From Colwellia sp. PAMC 21821 (GTDB lineage: Bacteria; Pseudomonadota; Gammaproteobacteria; Enterobacterales; Alteromonadaceae), in the NCBI RefSeq assembly GCF_002077175.1, contig NZ_CP014943.1, forward strand, positions 4,774,001-4,838,000: 64,000 nt of DNA, given 5' to 3'. This document shows, piece by piece, positions 30,358 through 40,857 of this stretch. A program made the position numbers and the translations under genes. Every line of letters begins with the position of its first letter. The stretch's first letter is position 1. The notes under the pieces were generated by a model. The model saw nothing but the letters and a program-made list of their open reading frames with translations, was not told the origin of the DNA and ran no database searches.

Positions 30358-30553
30358 TCCTCTATAAGAGCGTTTTATGCTTAGGATGAAGTAGACAGCA
30401 GCTAAATGACATAAGTCCAAGGGTAGGTCGGCATTTATACCGTCGAATTTATGCCCTCGAAATTTATGCCTTAGACCCTAGAACTGTGCCTTTAGCTCGA
30501 TAAAGAAAGTCAGTTTACCGACAGAGTTGACTGACTACTTTCAAATGAAAAAT

Positions 30554-31276
30554 TTAAAACAATACATCTTTAATAAAGGGAATAGTGATACGACGTTTTT
30601 CTCTTATTGATGCTTGGTCAAGTTGCTCTAATGCGGCAATTAAACTTGTCATATCACGTGATAAACGATTGATTAAAAAGCTCGCCACTTCATCACTCAT
30701 ATATAAACCTCGCTGCTGAGCACGGTATTGTAAAGCAAATGACTTTTCTTTATCAGACAGCGGTTTTAATTGCTCCGTTAATCCCCAGCTGAGCCTCGAT
30801 ACCAAGTCAGGTAAGCTAATATTTAACTTCGCAACACTTTGATCGCCAGTAATAATTAAGCATTTGTTTTGCTCGACCATACGGTTATATAAATCAAACA
30901 CACCTTGTTGCCACTTTTTATTACCTGCGATTAATTGAATATCATCCAAACACACTAAATCGATATTCTCTAAGCCGTCTAGGACATCAACCGAAAGCTG
31001 TGTGAGCTCGGAAAATGACAAACACAACGACGTAATGCCTAACGTATCGGCGTATGCACAACTGGCATGTAACAAATGACTTTTGCCAACACCGGTTAAA
31101 CCAAACAAAAATAAACTGTGTACCTGTTTGTTAACATCGCCCATATGATCAAGAAAATGCGTTAATTGTTGGACAACCATTTGGTTGCTTTCACTTTGAA
31201 AACTTGCAAACGTTTCATCATCAGGTAATTGCACAGACAGAGTTAATTGCGAAACTTTCTTCACTTTTTGCCCCAA
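30554..31276 (-). CDS. hda: DnaA regulatory inactivator Hda
   Basis: A 240-residue AAA+ protein homologous to DnaA domain III: Walker A GLTGVGKSHLL, Walker B VCLDDIQL, sensor I ITGD and arginine finger region SRLSWG. A clamp-binding stretch QLTLSVQL at residues 10-17 matches Hda, which with the beta clamp stimulates DnaA-ATP hydrolysis. Its start overlaps the DUF2066 gene by 16 bp, implying translational coupling. Confidence 0.92.
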   Translation of the reverse strand: MGQKVKKVSQLTLSVQLPDDETFASFQSESNQMVVQQLTHFLDHMGDVNKQVHSLFLFGLTGVGKSHLLHASCAYADTLGITSLCLSFSELTQLSVDVLDGLENIDLVCLDDIQLIAGNKKWQQGVFDLYNRMVEQNKCLIITGDQSVAKLNISLPDLVSRLSWGLTEQLKPLSDKEKSFALQYRAQQRGLYMSDEVASFLINRLSRDMTSLIAALEQLDQASIREKRRITIPFIKDVLF

Positions 31277-32379
31277 TAAAATACCGGTACTTGTTCTGTG
31301 CCTTCGGGTGCAGCCAAAGGGTCGACATAACGATTCAGCTGTTCACTTAACTTTAATGAGGCAATCAAAGCTTGTTGTGAGCCAATTAACGACAATTTAA
31401 AACGACGGTTTGTACCTTTTACGCTGACCAGTTGCACTGATTGCACGGCTGACAGTTCTTCAAGAAAATCTGTCACTGCGATTAAATCAATTAATGAAGC
31501 GATATTAGCAACATCGATTTCAAACTCATTACTATTCGTGGTAGATAATGCATATTGCTGATAAATAATGTCGGTAATATCAGCAAAGGCCGCTATTAAT
31601 AATTCATCAACATTATCGCCTAAGTATTGCTCGCTAAATATTTGTGCATGCTCACTTTGCACATCAGTCATTAAGCTCCAGTCCACAGCTAAACTATCGC
31701 TTTTACAAAGTGGACAGTCTTCTTTATTGGCTTCAGTCGCCACTAAACTTGAATTTGACACCCTTACCACCACTACGGCTTCTGCCATATAACGGGCAGA
31801 GGCTTGTGCAACAGGTTGAGAAAATCGCCCCCAAACATCAGTTAATGACAAAGCGGTTACGTCAGTTAAATCCATTATTGGCATAACTATAGGCAAACCA
31901 CGTAACTGAGAAAAATCATTTATAACAGTGGGTAACAATGAGTTAGAGCTTGAAGAAATTATTGTCCGGTCAAAACCATCTTCTTCAACCAACCACACCA
32001 TAACCTGCGGTCTTAATCGACCCCAAATTGCTAAATCGCTTTCTTTAAATAATTGATTAATTTTATCTTCGTCAAAGGAAACATTCAGTAAAACTTTATG
32101 ACCACTGCGGATATATTGATATTGCGTGACATACTTGTTGTAGTTATTTATAGCTTGAGAAATAAGCGGGTGCTCAATTTCCTTACCGCCAACCTTCACT
32201 AAAATAGCGCGTAAAGCATTTTTAAGGGCGAGATTACGATCGTCATTTGATTGTGACGCTACAGCAACTTTCGCGCTGTACAAGTTTGCAACCTCGATAG
32301 CGCTAATATTAAGCGGCAATACAAAGCAAAAGAATATCAAAAAATTTCTGAACATATATAGCATTAGCGTGTGTTTCAT
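31261..32379 (-). CDS. DUF2066 exported protein
   Basis: 372 residues with an N-terminal signal peptide (ending NISAIE) and the DUF2066 pattern (RNLALKNALRAILVKVGG, LWGRLRPQVMVWLV). DUF2066 genes usually lie between hda and purM in gammaproteobacteria, as here. Function unknown, probably periplasmic. Divergent from purM. Confidence 0.82.
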   Translation of the reverse strand: MKHTLMLYMFRNFLIFFCFVLPLNISAIEVANLYSAKVAVASQSNDDRNLALKNALRAILVKVGGKEIEHPLISQAINNYNKYVTQYQYIRSGHKVLLNVSFDEDKINQLFKESDLAIWGRLRPQVMVWLVEEDGFDRTIISSSSNSLLPTVINDFSQLRGLPIVMPIMDLTDVTALSLTDVWGRFSQPVAQASARYMAEAVVVVRVSNSSLVATEANKEDCPLCKSDSLAVDWSLMTDVQSEHAQIFSEQYLGDNVDELLIAAFADITDIIYQQYALSTTNSNEFEIDVANIASLIDLIAVTDFLEELSAVQSVQLVSVKGTNRRFKLSLIGSQQALIASLKLSEQLNRYVDPLAAPEGTEQVPVFYWGKK

Positions 32380-32523
32380 AATGAAGATCTTATCATAATG
32401 TTGCTGATTTTTATCACTTATAAAAAATAATTTATTTTAAAGATTTTCAGCGCGTCTTTGCGCTGATAGAATGTGCGCCTTTATCGTAGAAGCAAACTAA
32501 CACAACATAATCGAGGTTTCCCC

Positions 32524-33569
32524 GTGAGCGAAGAAAAACAGTCTTTAAGTTATAAAGATGCTGGCGTTGATATAGATGCAGGTAATGCCCTAGTTGAAAA
32601 TATTAAAGGTGCTGTAAAACGCACTACACGTCCAGAAGTTATGGGGGTCTAGGTGGTTTTGGATCTGTCTGTCAACTTCCTACCGGATATAAAGAGCCCG
32701 TACTTGTTGCTGGGACCGATGGCGTAGGTACAAAATTACGTTTAGCCATCGATTTAAAGCGTCATGACACTGTCGGTATCGACTTAGTCGCCATGTGTGT
32801 GAATGACTTAATCGTACAAGGTGCTGAACCATTATTCTTCTTAGATTACTATGCTACAGCAAAACTCGATGTTGCCGTTGCCTCTGCCGTAGTTGAAGGT
32901 ATTGCTGAAGGTTGTGTGCAAGCAGGTTGTGCATTAGTCGGTGGCGAAACCGCTGAAATGCCAGGTATGTACCATAAAGGCGACTACGATATCGCAGGTT
33001 TTTGTGTTGGTGTAGCTGAAAAGTCACGCTTGCTAGACGGCACTAAAGTTGCCGCGGGTGATCAGCTTATTGCGCTTGGTTCTTCGGGTGCACACTCAAA
33101 CGGTTATTCTTTAGTACGTAAAGTATTAGAAGTAAATAACACTGACACTAACGATTTACTTGACGGTAAACCATTAGCCGAACATTTATTAGCGCCAACA
33201 AAAATTTATGTTAAGTCAGTTTTAGAGCTACTTAAGCATGTTGACGTGCACGCATTGTCGCATATTACAGGTGGCGGCTTTTGGGAAAACATTCCTCGTG
33301 TATTACCAGAAAGTGCACAAGCGATTGTTGACGGCAACAGCTGGCAGTGGCCGGCAATCTTTAATTGGTTGCAAGAAAATGGCAATATCAGCGAACACGA
33401 AATGTACCGTACATTCAACTGTGGCGTTGGTATGATCATCGTTGTTCCAGCTGACCAATTATCGAAAAGTATCGATATTTTGAATGCTCAAGGTGAAAAC
33501 GCTTGGCACATTGGTGAAATTGCAGATCTGCAAGCGGGCCAAGAACAAGTTATTATAAACAAAGGTTAA
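32524..33569 (+). pseudogene. purM: purM (AIR synthetase), frameshifted as read
   Basis: From a GTG start at 32524 the frame reads a normal PurM N-terminus ([28 protein letters not shown]) but meets TAG at 32650. One extra G in the G run at 32643-32647 restores [12 protein letters not shown] and joins the frame that runs to 33569 ([33 protein letters not shown]-like NIPRVLP). The enzyme makes aminoimidazole ribotide in purine synthesis. A missing base in a homopolymer most likely reflects sequencing error, since purN follows intact. Confidence 0.88.
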
Positions 33570-33575
33570 TCATTG

Positions 33576-34220
33576 ATGCGAAGCCGAATAGTAGTACTTA
33601 TTTCCGGCGGCGGCACAAACTTACAGGCGATTATTGATGCCAGTAAGCAAGACAACTACGGCGGCGACATCGTCGCTGTAGTGTCTAACAAAGCTGACGT
33701 TTATGGACTCACACGAGCACAAGATGCTGAAATACCAACCTCTGTGCTTTCACATAAAGACTTTGACAGCCGAGAAGAGTACGACAGTGCATTAATCACT
33801 GAGATTAATAATTATCAGCCTGATTTAATTGTGCTAGCGGGTTTTATGCGTATTTTAACCGCTAAATTCGTCCAAAAATTTCAAGGTCGTTTAATTAACA
33901 TCCACCCTTCTCTGTTACCTAAATATCAAGGTTTACATACTCATCAACGTGCAATTGACGCCGGTGATACTGAACATGGTGTCAGTGTACATTTTGTCAC
34001 AGAAGAGCTTGATGGCGGTCCGGTGATTTTACAAGCTAAGGTCCCTGTTTTCCCAGAAGACACCGCCGATGAACTTGCTCAGCGCGTACATCAACAAGAA
34101 CATCGCATTTATCCCATGGTCGTTAATTGGTGCTGTACTAAGCGCGTAACTATGGTAAAAGAAAGTGCATTATTTGATGGTGTAATCCTACCAGTTTCAG
34201 GGTATGCTAGCGAAGAATAG
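33576..34220 (+). CDS. purN: Phosphoribosylglycinamide formyltransferase
   Basis: A 214-residue GAR transformylase with VVLISGGGTNLQAI, LAGFMRIL, the INIHPSLLPKYQG loop (catalytic Asn and His) and the SVHFVTEELDGGPVI segment with the catalytic Asp. It uses 10-formyl-tetrahydrofolate in purine synthesis. It follows purM by 6 bp; ATG at 33576 is chosen over the adjacent TTG. Confidence 0.94.
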   Translation: MRSRIVVLISGGGTNLQAIIDASKQDNYGGDIVAVVSNKADVYGLTRAQDAEIPTSVLSHKDFDSREEYDSALITEINNYQPDLIVLAGFMRILTAKFVQKFQGRLINIHPSLLPKYQGLHTHQRAIDAGDTEHGVSVHFVTEELDGGPVILQAKVPVFPEDTADELAQRVHQQEHRIYPMVVNWCCTKRVTMVKESALFDGVILPVSGYASEE

Positions 34221-34241
34221 CCTTAATCTAGAGAGTTTACC

Positions 34242-34994
34242 ATGTTGAAATCATTACCTTATACCGCTTTACTTTTTTCTAGCTTGGCATTTAATGTCGT
34301 GGCAACTGAGAAAAACGATAGTGTAGTGATCCCGGCATTTAATGCTAAATATACTATTTTACATAAATCTAAAACGGTTGGTGAAGCAACACGTGAATTA
34401 ACGTATTTAGATAATGGCTTAGCGCAATACAGTTATCATACCGATATCGAATGGCTAATTTTCTCAGATATTCGTGAAGAAACTTCAATTGTAAAACTTG
34501 AAGGCTATAAAGTAACGCCGAAAAGCTTTGAATATCTTCGCGAAGGCACCGGCTCTGATAAGCATTATAAATGGCGCTATGATACCGAAAAAAATACTGC
34601 CGTTGATGAAATAAAAGAGCGAACCAAAAGCATAAAGTTTCCTGAAAACATTCAAGACTCGCTCAGTTATCATTTACAGCATCGACTGAATATGATCGCT
34701 AACCCTGAGCAAGAGCACTTTGTCTATCCGGTGATTAAAACATCAGGTTCTATCAAAAATTATGTTTATCAATATGACGGTGAAGAAGAACTCATGTTGC
34801 CGTATGGTTTGGTAAAAACCATTAAACTTAAACGTGAAGTTATTGAGAAAAAACGGGTAACTTATGCCTGGTTTGCACCAGAACTAGATTACTTGTTAGT
34901 TAAACTACATCAAATTAAAGGCGATGTAGATCAATTTGAAGCACAGTTAAAGTCTGTTACCGCCATTGAACCGGCGACACCGGCAAAAAAATAG
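34242..34994 (+). CDS. DUF3108 exported protein
   Basis: 250 residues with a signal peptide (to VVATE) and the DUF3108 beta-rich body (FNAKYTILHKSKTVGEATREL). DUF3108 genes commonly follow purN. Likely periplasmic; function unknown. AGAG precedes the ATG. Confidence 0.82.
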   Translation: MLKSLPYTALLFSSLAFNVVATEKNDSVVIPAFNAKYTILHKSKTVGEATRELTYLDNGLAQYSYHTDIEWLIFSDIREETSIVKLEGYKVTPKSFEYLREGTGSDKHYKWRYDTEKNTAVDEIKERTKSIKFPENIQDSLSYHLQHRLNMIANPEQEHFVYPVIKTSGSIKNYVYQYDGEEELMLPYGLVKTIKLKREVIEKKRVTYAWFAPELDYLLVKLHQIKGDVDQFEAQLKSVTAIEPATPAKK

Positions 34995-35181
34995 CTAAAT
35001 ATCAATTCACTTACGGTATATTTTATAAATAAGTGGTTGTTAATTAGCTAAGTTAACCTTGGTATAGTTAGCATTGCTTAAGTTAAAAATGGCCTAGTTA
35101 AAAGTGGCTTAGTTAAAAGTTACTTTTCTTAGCCATTTTGCTGATGTCACATTGTTAGCCATAGGGTTCGTCATCACTAAC

Positions 35182-35961
35182 TTAGCTGCTTTGGTAAATT
35201 AATTGCCCTTTACAAAATAACAAACCTTCACCTTTTTTCATTTTTTGCCATGTTTCGTCATCGGTTAATGGCTGAGTTGCCACGACCGTAACGATATCAT
35301 TTTCAGTGGTTTCTTGATCAAAGTTCACTACCATTTCTGCATCAATTAAACTCGCTTTACCAAACGGTGCCCGTCGAGTCAGCCAATGCAAGTTATTGGT
35401 ACAATAAACTAATAGAAAATCACCATCGGTTAATAATAAATTAAACACACCGAGCTCATTAATTTGTTTACATAGCCCAATAACATACTGAAATAACACT
35501 TCTGAATTAGGCTCATCGCCGTCAAACTTCTGTAAAAGCTGATCTAATATCCAACAAAAGGCATGCTCACTATCCGTTTCTCCAATCGGCAAATGATACT
35601 TTGTTGCTAACGTAGCTTGAAAGTCAGCTAATTGGCCGTTGTGTGCATAAGTCCAATTTTTACCCCACATAGGGCGAACAAACGGGTGGGTGTTAACCAA
35701 AGATACATTGCCAGAATTTGCTTGTCGTATATGACAGATCACTGTTTCACTCTTAATAGGGTAATCAGTCACTAATTGAGCAATAGGCGAATGGGCGCTA
35801 GGTAACGGATCTTTAAAGCTGCGACAGCCCTTACCTTCATAAAAAGTAATACCCCAACCATCTTTATGCGGACCCGTATTACCACCGCGCTGCATTAAAC
35901 CACTAAAACTAAAACAAATATCCGTAGGTACATTGGCACTCATGGCCATTAATTCACACAT
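35182..35961 (-). CDS. yafJ: Class II glutamine amidotransferase (YafJ-like)
   Basis: Starting at 35961 the protein begins MCELMAMSANVPTD, placing the nucleophilic Cys at position 2 as required in Ntn-type glutaminases. HIRQANSG, THPFVRPMWGKNW and AHNGQLADF complete the amidotransferase site. E. coli YafJ is about the same length. The substrate is unknown. The frame opens 21 bp earlier but that would bury the Cys. Confidence 0.85.
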   Translation of the reverse strand: MCELMAMSANVPTDICFSFSGLMQRGGNTGPHKDGWGITFYEGKGCRSFKDPLPSAHSPIAQLVTDYPIKSETVICHIRQANSGNVSLVNTHPFVRPMWGKNWTYAHNGQLADFQATLATKYHLPIGETDSEHAFCWILDQLLQKFDGDEPNSEVLFQYVIGLCKQINELGVFNLLLTDGDFLLVYCTNNLHWLTRRAPFGKASLIDAEMVVNFDQETTENDIVTVVATQPLTDDETWQKMKKGEGLLFCKGQLIYQSS

Positions 35962-36260
35962 ATAATAGAACCAACAAAACAATAAATTGATAGGATGAAT
36001 ACTTGAAAAGTACAGTGTTGTAATTCAGGTATCAGTCAGGAAAAAATAAAATTGTACATTACTTAAAATCAAAACTTAAAATCAGAGCTTAAAATAAAAA
36101 ACTAACATCAGATTAATCAAGGCTACCTCTCCATTTTAGGTTAATATGATCATTAATTAATACTGTTTTAACACACAACAACAAATAACCGCAGAATAGA
36201 CTGCTAAGTATCGATAAATAATTTGAAATTATACAGCAGACGAATTAAGCTTAAATACAA

Positions 36261-36277
36261 ATCTGGTCTGACCTTAA
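36261..36277 (+). promoter_or_regulatory. FadR-type operator upstream of fadE
   Basis: ATCTGGTCTGACCTTAA matches the FadR operator pattern (CTGGTNNGACC core, as in the E. coli fadB site) and lies 38 bp before the fadE start. FadR would repress fadE until long-chain acyl-CoA appears. Confidence 0.65.
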
Positions 36278-36314
36278 CCAACGTCGGCCAACATATCAAC
36301 ATTAAGGATCAAAT

Positions 36315-38732
36315 GTGGACTACTTAACTTGGATACTCATTGCTATAGCGTTAAGCGGGTATATGGCTTATTCACGCGCCTCACTATCAACATTTACCAT
36401 CGCATTTGCCTTGCTAATGATTGTGGGTACTTTCTTCGATGTCATCGGTTTTTTCGCTTGGCTAATTTTTGCCATTATAGCCCTCCCACTCAATATTGCT
36501 GATATTCGAAAGCAGTACATTTCGAACCCTTTACTGGCTATGTTTCGGGGAATTATGCCTGAAATGTCAGATACTGAACAAGAAGCTATTGATGCAGGTA
36601 CCACTTGGTTTGAAGCAGAATTATTTCGTGGCACACCTGATTGGAAAAAGCTGCATAACTACCCTAAACCAAGATTAAGCGCAGAAGAGCAAGCGTTTTT
36701 AGACGGTCCGGTAGAAGAAGTTTGTCGCATGACTGACGATTGGCAAACAACCCATGAGCTTGCTGATTTAACACCTGAAGTGTGGCAATACCTAAAAGAT
36801 AATAAATTCTTCGCGATGATTATTAAAAAGCAATATGGTGGCCTTGAATTTTGTGCTTATGCTCAATCTCGTGTTTTGCAAAAGCTTTCAAGTGTGAGTA
36901 CCGTTTTATCGTCAACTGTTGGTGTGCCAAATTCACTCGGCCCTGGTGAGCTATTGCAGCACTACGGGACAAAAGAACAACAAGATTATTATTTGCCACG
37001 CTTAGTAAAAGGCGATGAAATCCCTTGTTTCGCCTTAACTAGCCCTGAAGCGGGTTCAGATGCTGGCGCTATACCTGACTACGGCATTGTTTGTCATGGT
37101 GAGTTTAACGGCGAAGAAGTCTTAGGCATGCGCTTAACATGGAACAAACGTTACATAACCTTAGCACCTGTTGCGACAGTATTAGGCTTAGCATTTAAAT
37201 TACAAGACCCTGATCATTTGTTAGGTGAAGAAGAAGACTTAGGTATTACCTGTGCATTAATACCAACAGATATTGAAGGGGTTATTACCGGTCGACGTCA
37301 TTTCCCACTTAACGTACCATTTCAAAATGGCCCAACCCAAGGTGATGACGTATTCGTTCCTTTAAGCTACATTATTGGTGGCCCTGAAATGGCAGGACAA
37401 GGCTGGCGTATGCTGGTTGAATGTTTGTCAGTTGGTCGTGCGATTACCTTACCTTCAAATAGCACTGGCGGAATAAAGTCGCTAGCGCTAGCAACGGGTG
37501 CTTATAGCCGTATTCGTCGCCAATTCAAAATATCTATTGGTAAAATGGAAGGTGTTGAAGAAGCTTTAGCCCGTATTGGTGGAAATGCTTACTTAATGGA
37601 TGCAGTAACCACCATGTCGACAGGCGCCATTGATATGGGCGAAAAGCCCAGTGTTGTTTCGGCAATTGCTAAATATCATTTAACCGAAAAAATGCGCTCG
37701 TGTGTGGCCGATGCTATGGACATTCACGGTGGTAAAGGTATTTGTATGGGCCCAGGTAACTACTTGGCTCGCTCTTATCAAGGTGCTCCAGTGGCCATTA
37801 CCGTCGAAGGTGCAAACATATTAACGCGCAGCATGATTATTTATGGTCAAGGCGCAATTCGCTGTCATCCTTATGTGCTTGCAGAATTATCAGCAGCAAA
37901 TAATCAAGATAAAGACCAAGCATTAAATGACTTTGATCATGCTTTGTTTGGCCATATTGGCTTTGCTATTAGTAATATTTGCCGCAGTGTTTGGTTTTCA
38001 TTTACCGGCAGTTATGCCTTAAGTGCACCTTATAATGATGATACTAGACGTTATTACCAGTTAATGACGCGTTTTAGCTCAAACTTAGCCATGCTTTCAG
38101 ATATTGCTATGTTGACCCTTGGTGGTGATTTAAAACGCCGAGAACGCATTTCAGCGCGACTTGGTGATATTTTAAGTTACCTATACTTATCCTCTGCAAC
38201 GCTTAAACGTTATAACGATGAAGGTCGTCAAAGTGCTGACTTTCCTCTTGTTCAGTGGGCCTTAGAAGACAGCCTATTTAAAATTCAACAAGCCATTGAT
38301 GAACTTATTAGCAACTTCCCAAATCGGGTAGTGGCGAAAGTATTAAGACTAATCATTTTACCGCTTGGTTGTTGGTTGAAAAAGCCTTCTGATATTACGG
38401 ATCATAAAGTTGCTGCGTTACTACAGTACCCTAATGAAACGCGCACACGCTTAGGACAAGGCCAATACCTGACTCGCGAGCCTGGAAATGTTTTAGGTCA
38501 GTTAGAACAAACGCTTGAAGATATTATTGCTTGTGAACCTATTTTTGACAAAATTTGTCGTGAACTAGGTCAACGCCTGCCATTTTATCAACTTGACCTT
38601 GTGGCTGAAAAAGGCCTAGCGGCAAACATTATCACTGAAGAAGAAGCCGCACTGCTAACGGCGACTGAGGTTTCTCGTAAAGCGACCATTGATGTTGATG
38701 ACTTTGACTCAGATGACTTAAAAGCCGGTTAA
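36315..38732 (+). CDS. fadE: Acyl-CoA dehydrogenase FadE
   Basis: The 805-residue protein matches E. coli FadE (814) in length and layout: two N-terminal membrane helices (to about 60), an acyl-CoA dehydrogenase core ([39 protein letters not shown]) and a long C-terminal extension (DUF1974 type). It performs the first step of fatty-acid beta-oxidation at the inner membrane. A FadR-type site precedes it and a terminator follows. Confidence 0.95.
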   Translation: MDYLTWILIAIALSGYMAYSRASLSTFTIAFALLMIVGTFFDVIGFFAWLIFAIIALPLNIADIRKQYISNPLLAMFRGIMPEMSDTEQEAIDAGTTWFEAELFRGTPDWKKLHNYPKPRLSAEEQAFLDGPVEEVCRMTDDWQTTHELADLTPEVWQYLKDNKFFAMIIKKQYGGLEFCAYAQSRVLQKLSSVSTVLSSTVGVPNSLGPGELLQHYGTKEQQDYYLPRLVKGDEIPCFALTSPEAGSDAGAIPDYGIVCHGEFNGEEVLGMRLTWNKRYITLAPVATVLGLAFKLQDPDHLLGEEEDLGITCALIPTDIEGVITGRRHFPLNVPFQNGPTQGDDVFVPLSYIIGGPEMAGQGWRMLVECLSVGRAITLPSNSTGGIKSLALATGAYSRIRRQFKISIGKMEGVEEALARIGGNAYLMDAVTTMSTGAIDMGEKPSVVSAIAKYHLTEKMRSCVADAMDIHGGKGICMGPGNYLARSYQGAPVAITVEGANILTRSMIIYGQGAIRCHPYVLAELSAANNQDKDQALNDFDHALFGHIGFAISNICRSVWFSFTGSYALSAPYNDDTRRYYQLMTRFSSNLAMLSDIAMLTLGGDLKRRERISARLGDILSYLYLSSATLKRYNDEGRQSADFPLVQWALEDSLFKIQQAIDELISNFPNRVVAKVLRLIILPLGCWLKKPSDITDHKVAALLQYPNETRTRLGQGQYLTREPGNVLGQLEQTLEDIIACEPIFDKICRELGQRLPFYQLDLVAEKGLAANIITEEEAALLTATEVSRKATIDVDDFDSDDLKAG

Positions 38733-38762
38733 TCACTGTTATTCATTAAAAATGACTGCCAC

Positions 38763-38802
38763 AAAGCCCATTACTGCGAATAGCAATAATGGGCTTTTTT
38801 TT
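38763..38802 (+). terminator. Terminator after fadE
   Basis: Stem AAAGCCCATTA / TAATGGGCTTT (extended by TGC/GCA) followed by a T run, about 30 bp after the fadE stop. Confidence 0.85.
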
Positions 38803-39186
38803 AGCTATAATTAAATGCGTACATTGCGCAAATAACAATTTTTATAAAAATCAGTTATACCCATCAGTTATACCCATTTGATCACTTAATTAATCAACTT
38901 GGTATTACAACTCACCTTCAACACAAAACCTGTATAGCAAGTCAGTTAAAGCTTTGTTCAGCTTAATAAAATCAGTTAAATTAACACATAGCAATCTAGC
39001 ATTTAATTACCGAAAGTCATTTTAACAGCTCTTAATAGGGACTAAACACAATGGCAATACAGCATTATTTCGGGCATACACACTAGATTTTTTCCGTATA
39101 ATAAACTGAGTTTAAATATTCTTATTTAAAACCCTAACACAGCAACAAGCATTCTTTATTTAAAAGAATTATAAAAGGTTAATCAT
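38803..39186. other. Intergenic region before tas
   Basis: Gene-free, AT-rich. It holds the short MITE-like copy at 38868 and the promoter of the aldo-keto reductase gene, which is not otherwise distinctive. Confidence 0.4.
38868..38907. repeat. MITE-like element, minimal copy
   Basis: TTATACCCATTTGATCACTT joins directly to AATTAATCAACTTGGTATTA, i.e. the two inverted ends of the 17715 element with almost all of its interior missing. A second partial TTATACCCAT lies just before it (38855). Confidence 0.5.
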
Positions 39187-40239
39187 ATGAAATATGTTCG
39201 ATTAGGCAGTAGCTCATTAGATGTGTCGACTGTTTGTTTAGGCAGCATGACCTGGGGCTTTCAAAACAATCAAAATGATGCCAATGCCCAACTCGACTAT
39301 GCTCAATCAGCAGGTATAAATTTTATTGATACTGCAGAAATGTACGCGGTACCTCCGACAGAAAAAACCTACGGCAAAACCGAAGAAATTATTGGCCATT
39401 GGCTTAATGCTAACCCTTCACGTCGAAAAAACATTGTCTTAACGTCAAAAATTGCTGGGCCAGGTTTTTCGTATATTCGTGACGGCAGTAACATATCAGG
39501 AGCCAATGTTATCACCGCAGTTGAAAGCTCATTAAAACGCTTACAAACCGATTATATCGATCTTTACCAGTTGCATTGGCCTAACCGTCAATCACCACAC
39601 TTTGGTAATCACTGGCCGAATAACATCAACTATACGCAAGTTAATGCTGAACAACAAAATGAAGAAATGTTAGATATTCTACAAGGATTAGATAGCTGTG
39701 TTAAAGCAGGGAAAATTCGCTATTGTGGCCTATCGGACGATACACCGTGGGGTATTAATCAGTACCTTAAACTCAGCTCAGAGCATAATTTACCGCGCAT
39801 GGTATCAATACAAAATGAATTCAGTTTGTTACATACCAAAGACTGGCCGTATTTAATTGAAAATTGTGTACATGAAGATATCGCCTACTTACCTTGGTCA
39901 CCACTTGCTACTGGAGCACTTACCGGTAAGTACCTTAATGGACAACGTCCAAAAGGTAGCCGCTGGACGTTTGAACAACGCCATGGTCTTTATAGAGATA
40001 ATGCTAATACTGACGCAGCCGTACGAGCATACTTAGACATAGCTAAACGGCATAACATTACGCCAGCACACTTGGCTTTAGCTTGGTGTGAACAAGTCAA
40101 TGGTGTTACTTCAACCATTATTGGTGCTACCAATATGCAACAGCTAGAAGAAAATATAGCCGCATTCAAACAACCACTAACAACTGAAGTACTCGACGAG
40201 ATTAAGCAAACATTAAGACAGTTTCCGTCACCGTTTTAG
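39187..40239 (+). CDS. tas: Tas-like NADP(H)-dependent aldo-keto reductase
   Basis: The 350-residue TIM-barrel shows the AKR catalytic set: DTAEMYAVPP (Asp, Tyr), LTSKIAG (Lys) and YQLHWPNR (His). Length and the TYGKTEEIIGHWL stretch match E. coli Tas (346). Tas-like enzymes reduce aldehydes or ketones with NADPH; the natural substrate is unclear. AAAAGG precedes the start. Confidence 0.87.
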   Translation: MKYVRLGSSSLDVSTVCLGSMTWGFQNNQNDANAQLDYAQSAGINFIDTAEMYAVPPTEKTYGKTEEIIGHWLNANPSRRKNIVLTSKIAGPGFSYIRDGSNISGANVITAVESSLKRLQTDYIDLYQLHWPNRQSPHFGNHWPNNINYTQVNAEQQNEEMLDILQGLDSCVKAGKIRYCGLSDDTPWGINQYLKLSSEHNLPRMVSIQNEFSLLHTKDWPYLIENCVHEDIAYLPWSPLATGALTGKYLNGQRPKGSRWTFEQRHGLYRDNANTDAAVRAYLDIAKRHNITPAHLALAWCEQVNGVTSTIIGATNMQQLEENIAAFKQPLTTEVLDEIKQTLRQFPSPF

Positions 40240-40307
40240 CTATAAAGAGCCTTTAACAAGGCATAGATTAACGTTAACTAATCAGAATAAAGCCGATAGC
40301 TGTTGCG

Positions 40308-40706
40308 CTATTTATCGCTGCAGCTATATTTACTTTGCATTTCCTTAACCGACAAAGTCGCTATAACTTTTAAAACATCAAGACTGATATCCTCAAGCTT
40401 ATTGATGTATAAGCAAGACTGCCCCAGTTTATGTTTGCCCAGTATTTTTAATTGTGATTGAAATGTTGAAAACCCGGGCATAATATAAATAGCAATATTT
40501 TGCTTACGCGGTGAAAAGCCAATAACCATGCTATCGCCCTCTCGTCCACTTTCATATGTATAATGATATTGTCCAAAACCGATAATATTGCCATGTAAAC
40601 TAGGTTTATAGCCGGATGCATCAGCTAATAAATTGACCAGCTTTTGGCTATCATCTTGTTTAGTTTTATTGTCAATAGCGGCAATAAATTTCGTAATTTC
40701 ATCCAT
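40308..40706 (-). CDS. DUF1801 domain protein
   Basis: A 132-residue protein of the DUF1801 (YdhG-like) fold: FGQYHYTYESGREGDSMVIGFSPRKQNIAIYI and a C-terminal GKHKLGQSCLYINKLEDI. Start 40706 has GGAGG four bases upstream; the open frame extends 27 bp further without support. Function unknown. A second DUF1801 gene is in the cassette array at 55.8 kb. Confidence 0.78.
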   Translation of the reverse strand: MDEITKFIAAIDNKTKQDDSQKLVNLLADASGYKPSLHGNIIGFGQYHYTYESGREGDSMVIGFSPRKQNIAIYIMPGFSTFQSQLKILGKHKLGQSCLYINKLEDISLDVLKVIATLSVKEMQSKYSCSDK

Positions 40707-40773
40707 AAAACCTCCACTTTGGGTTAACAACAAGAGTATAAACTAAAATATTCACTTGAGCTGATAGATCGAA

Positions 40774-40805
40774 AAAGGCTGTATTTCAAATGAAATACAG
40801 CCTTT
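40774..40805. terminator. Hairpin between acyl-CoA dehydrogenase and DUF1801 genes
   Basis: A 15-bp perfect inverted repeat (AAAGGCTGTATTTCA / TGAAATACAGCCTTT) with a two-base centre, flanked by A on the left and T-rich sequence on the right. It would stop minus-strand transcription from the acyl-CoA dehydrogenase gene. Confidence 0.7.
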
Positions 40806-40857
40806 AAATTTTTATTGTCTAAATAGAACTATCTAATGCTTAAATAACCCTTAATGA

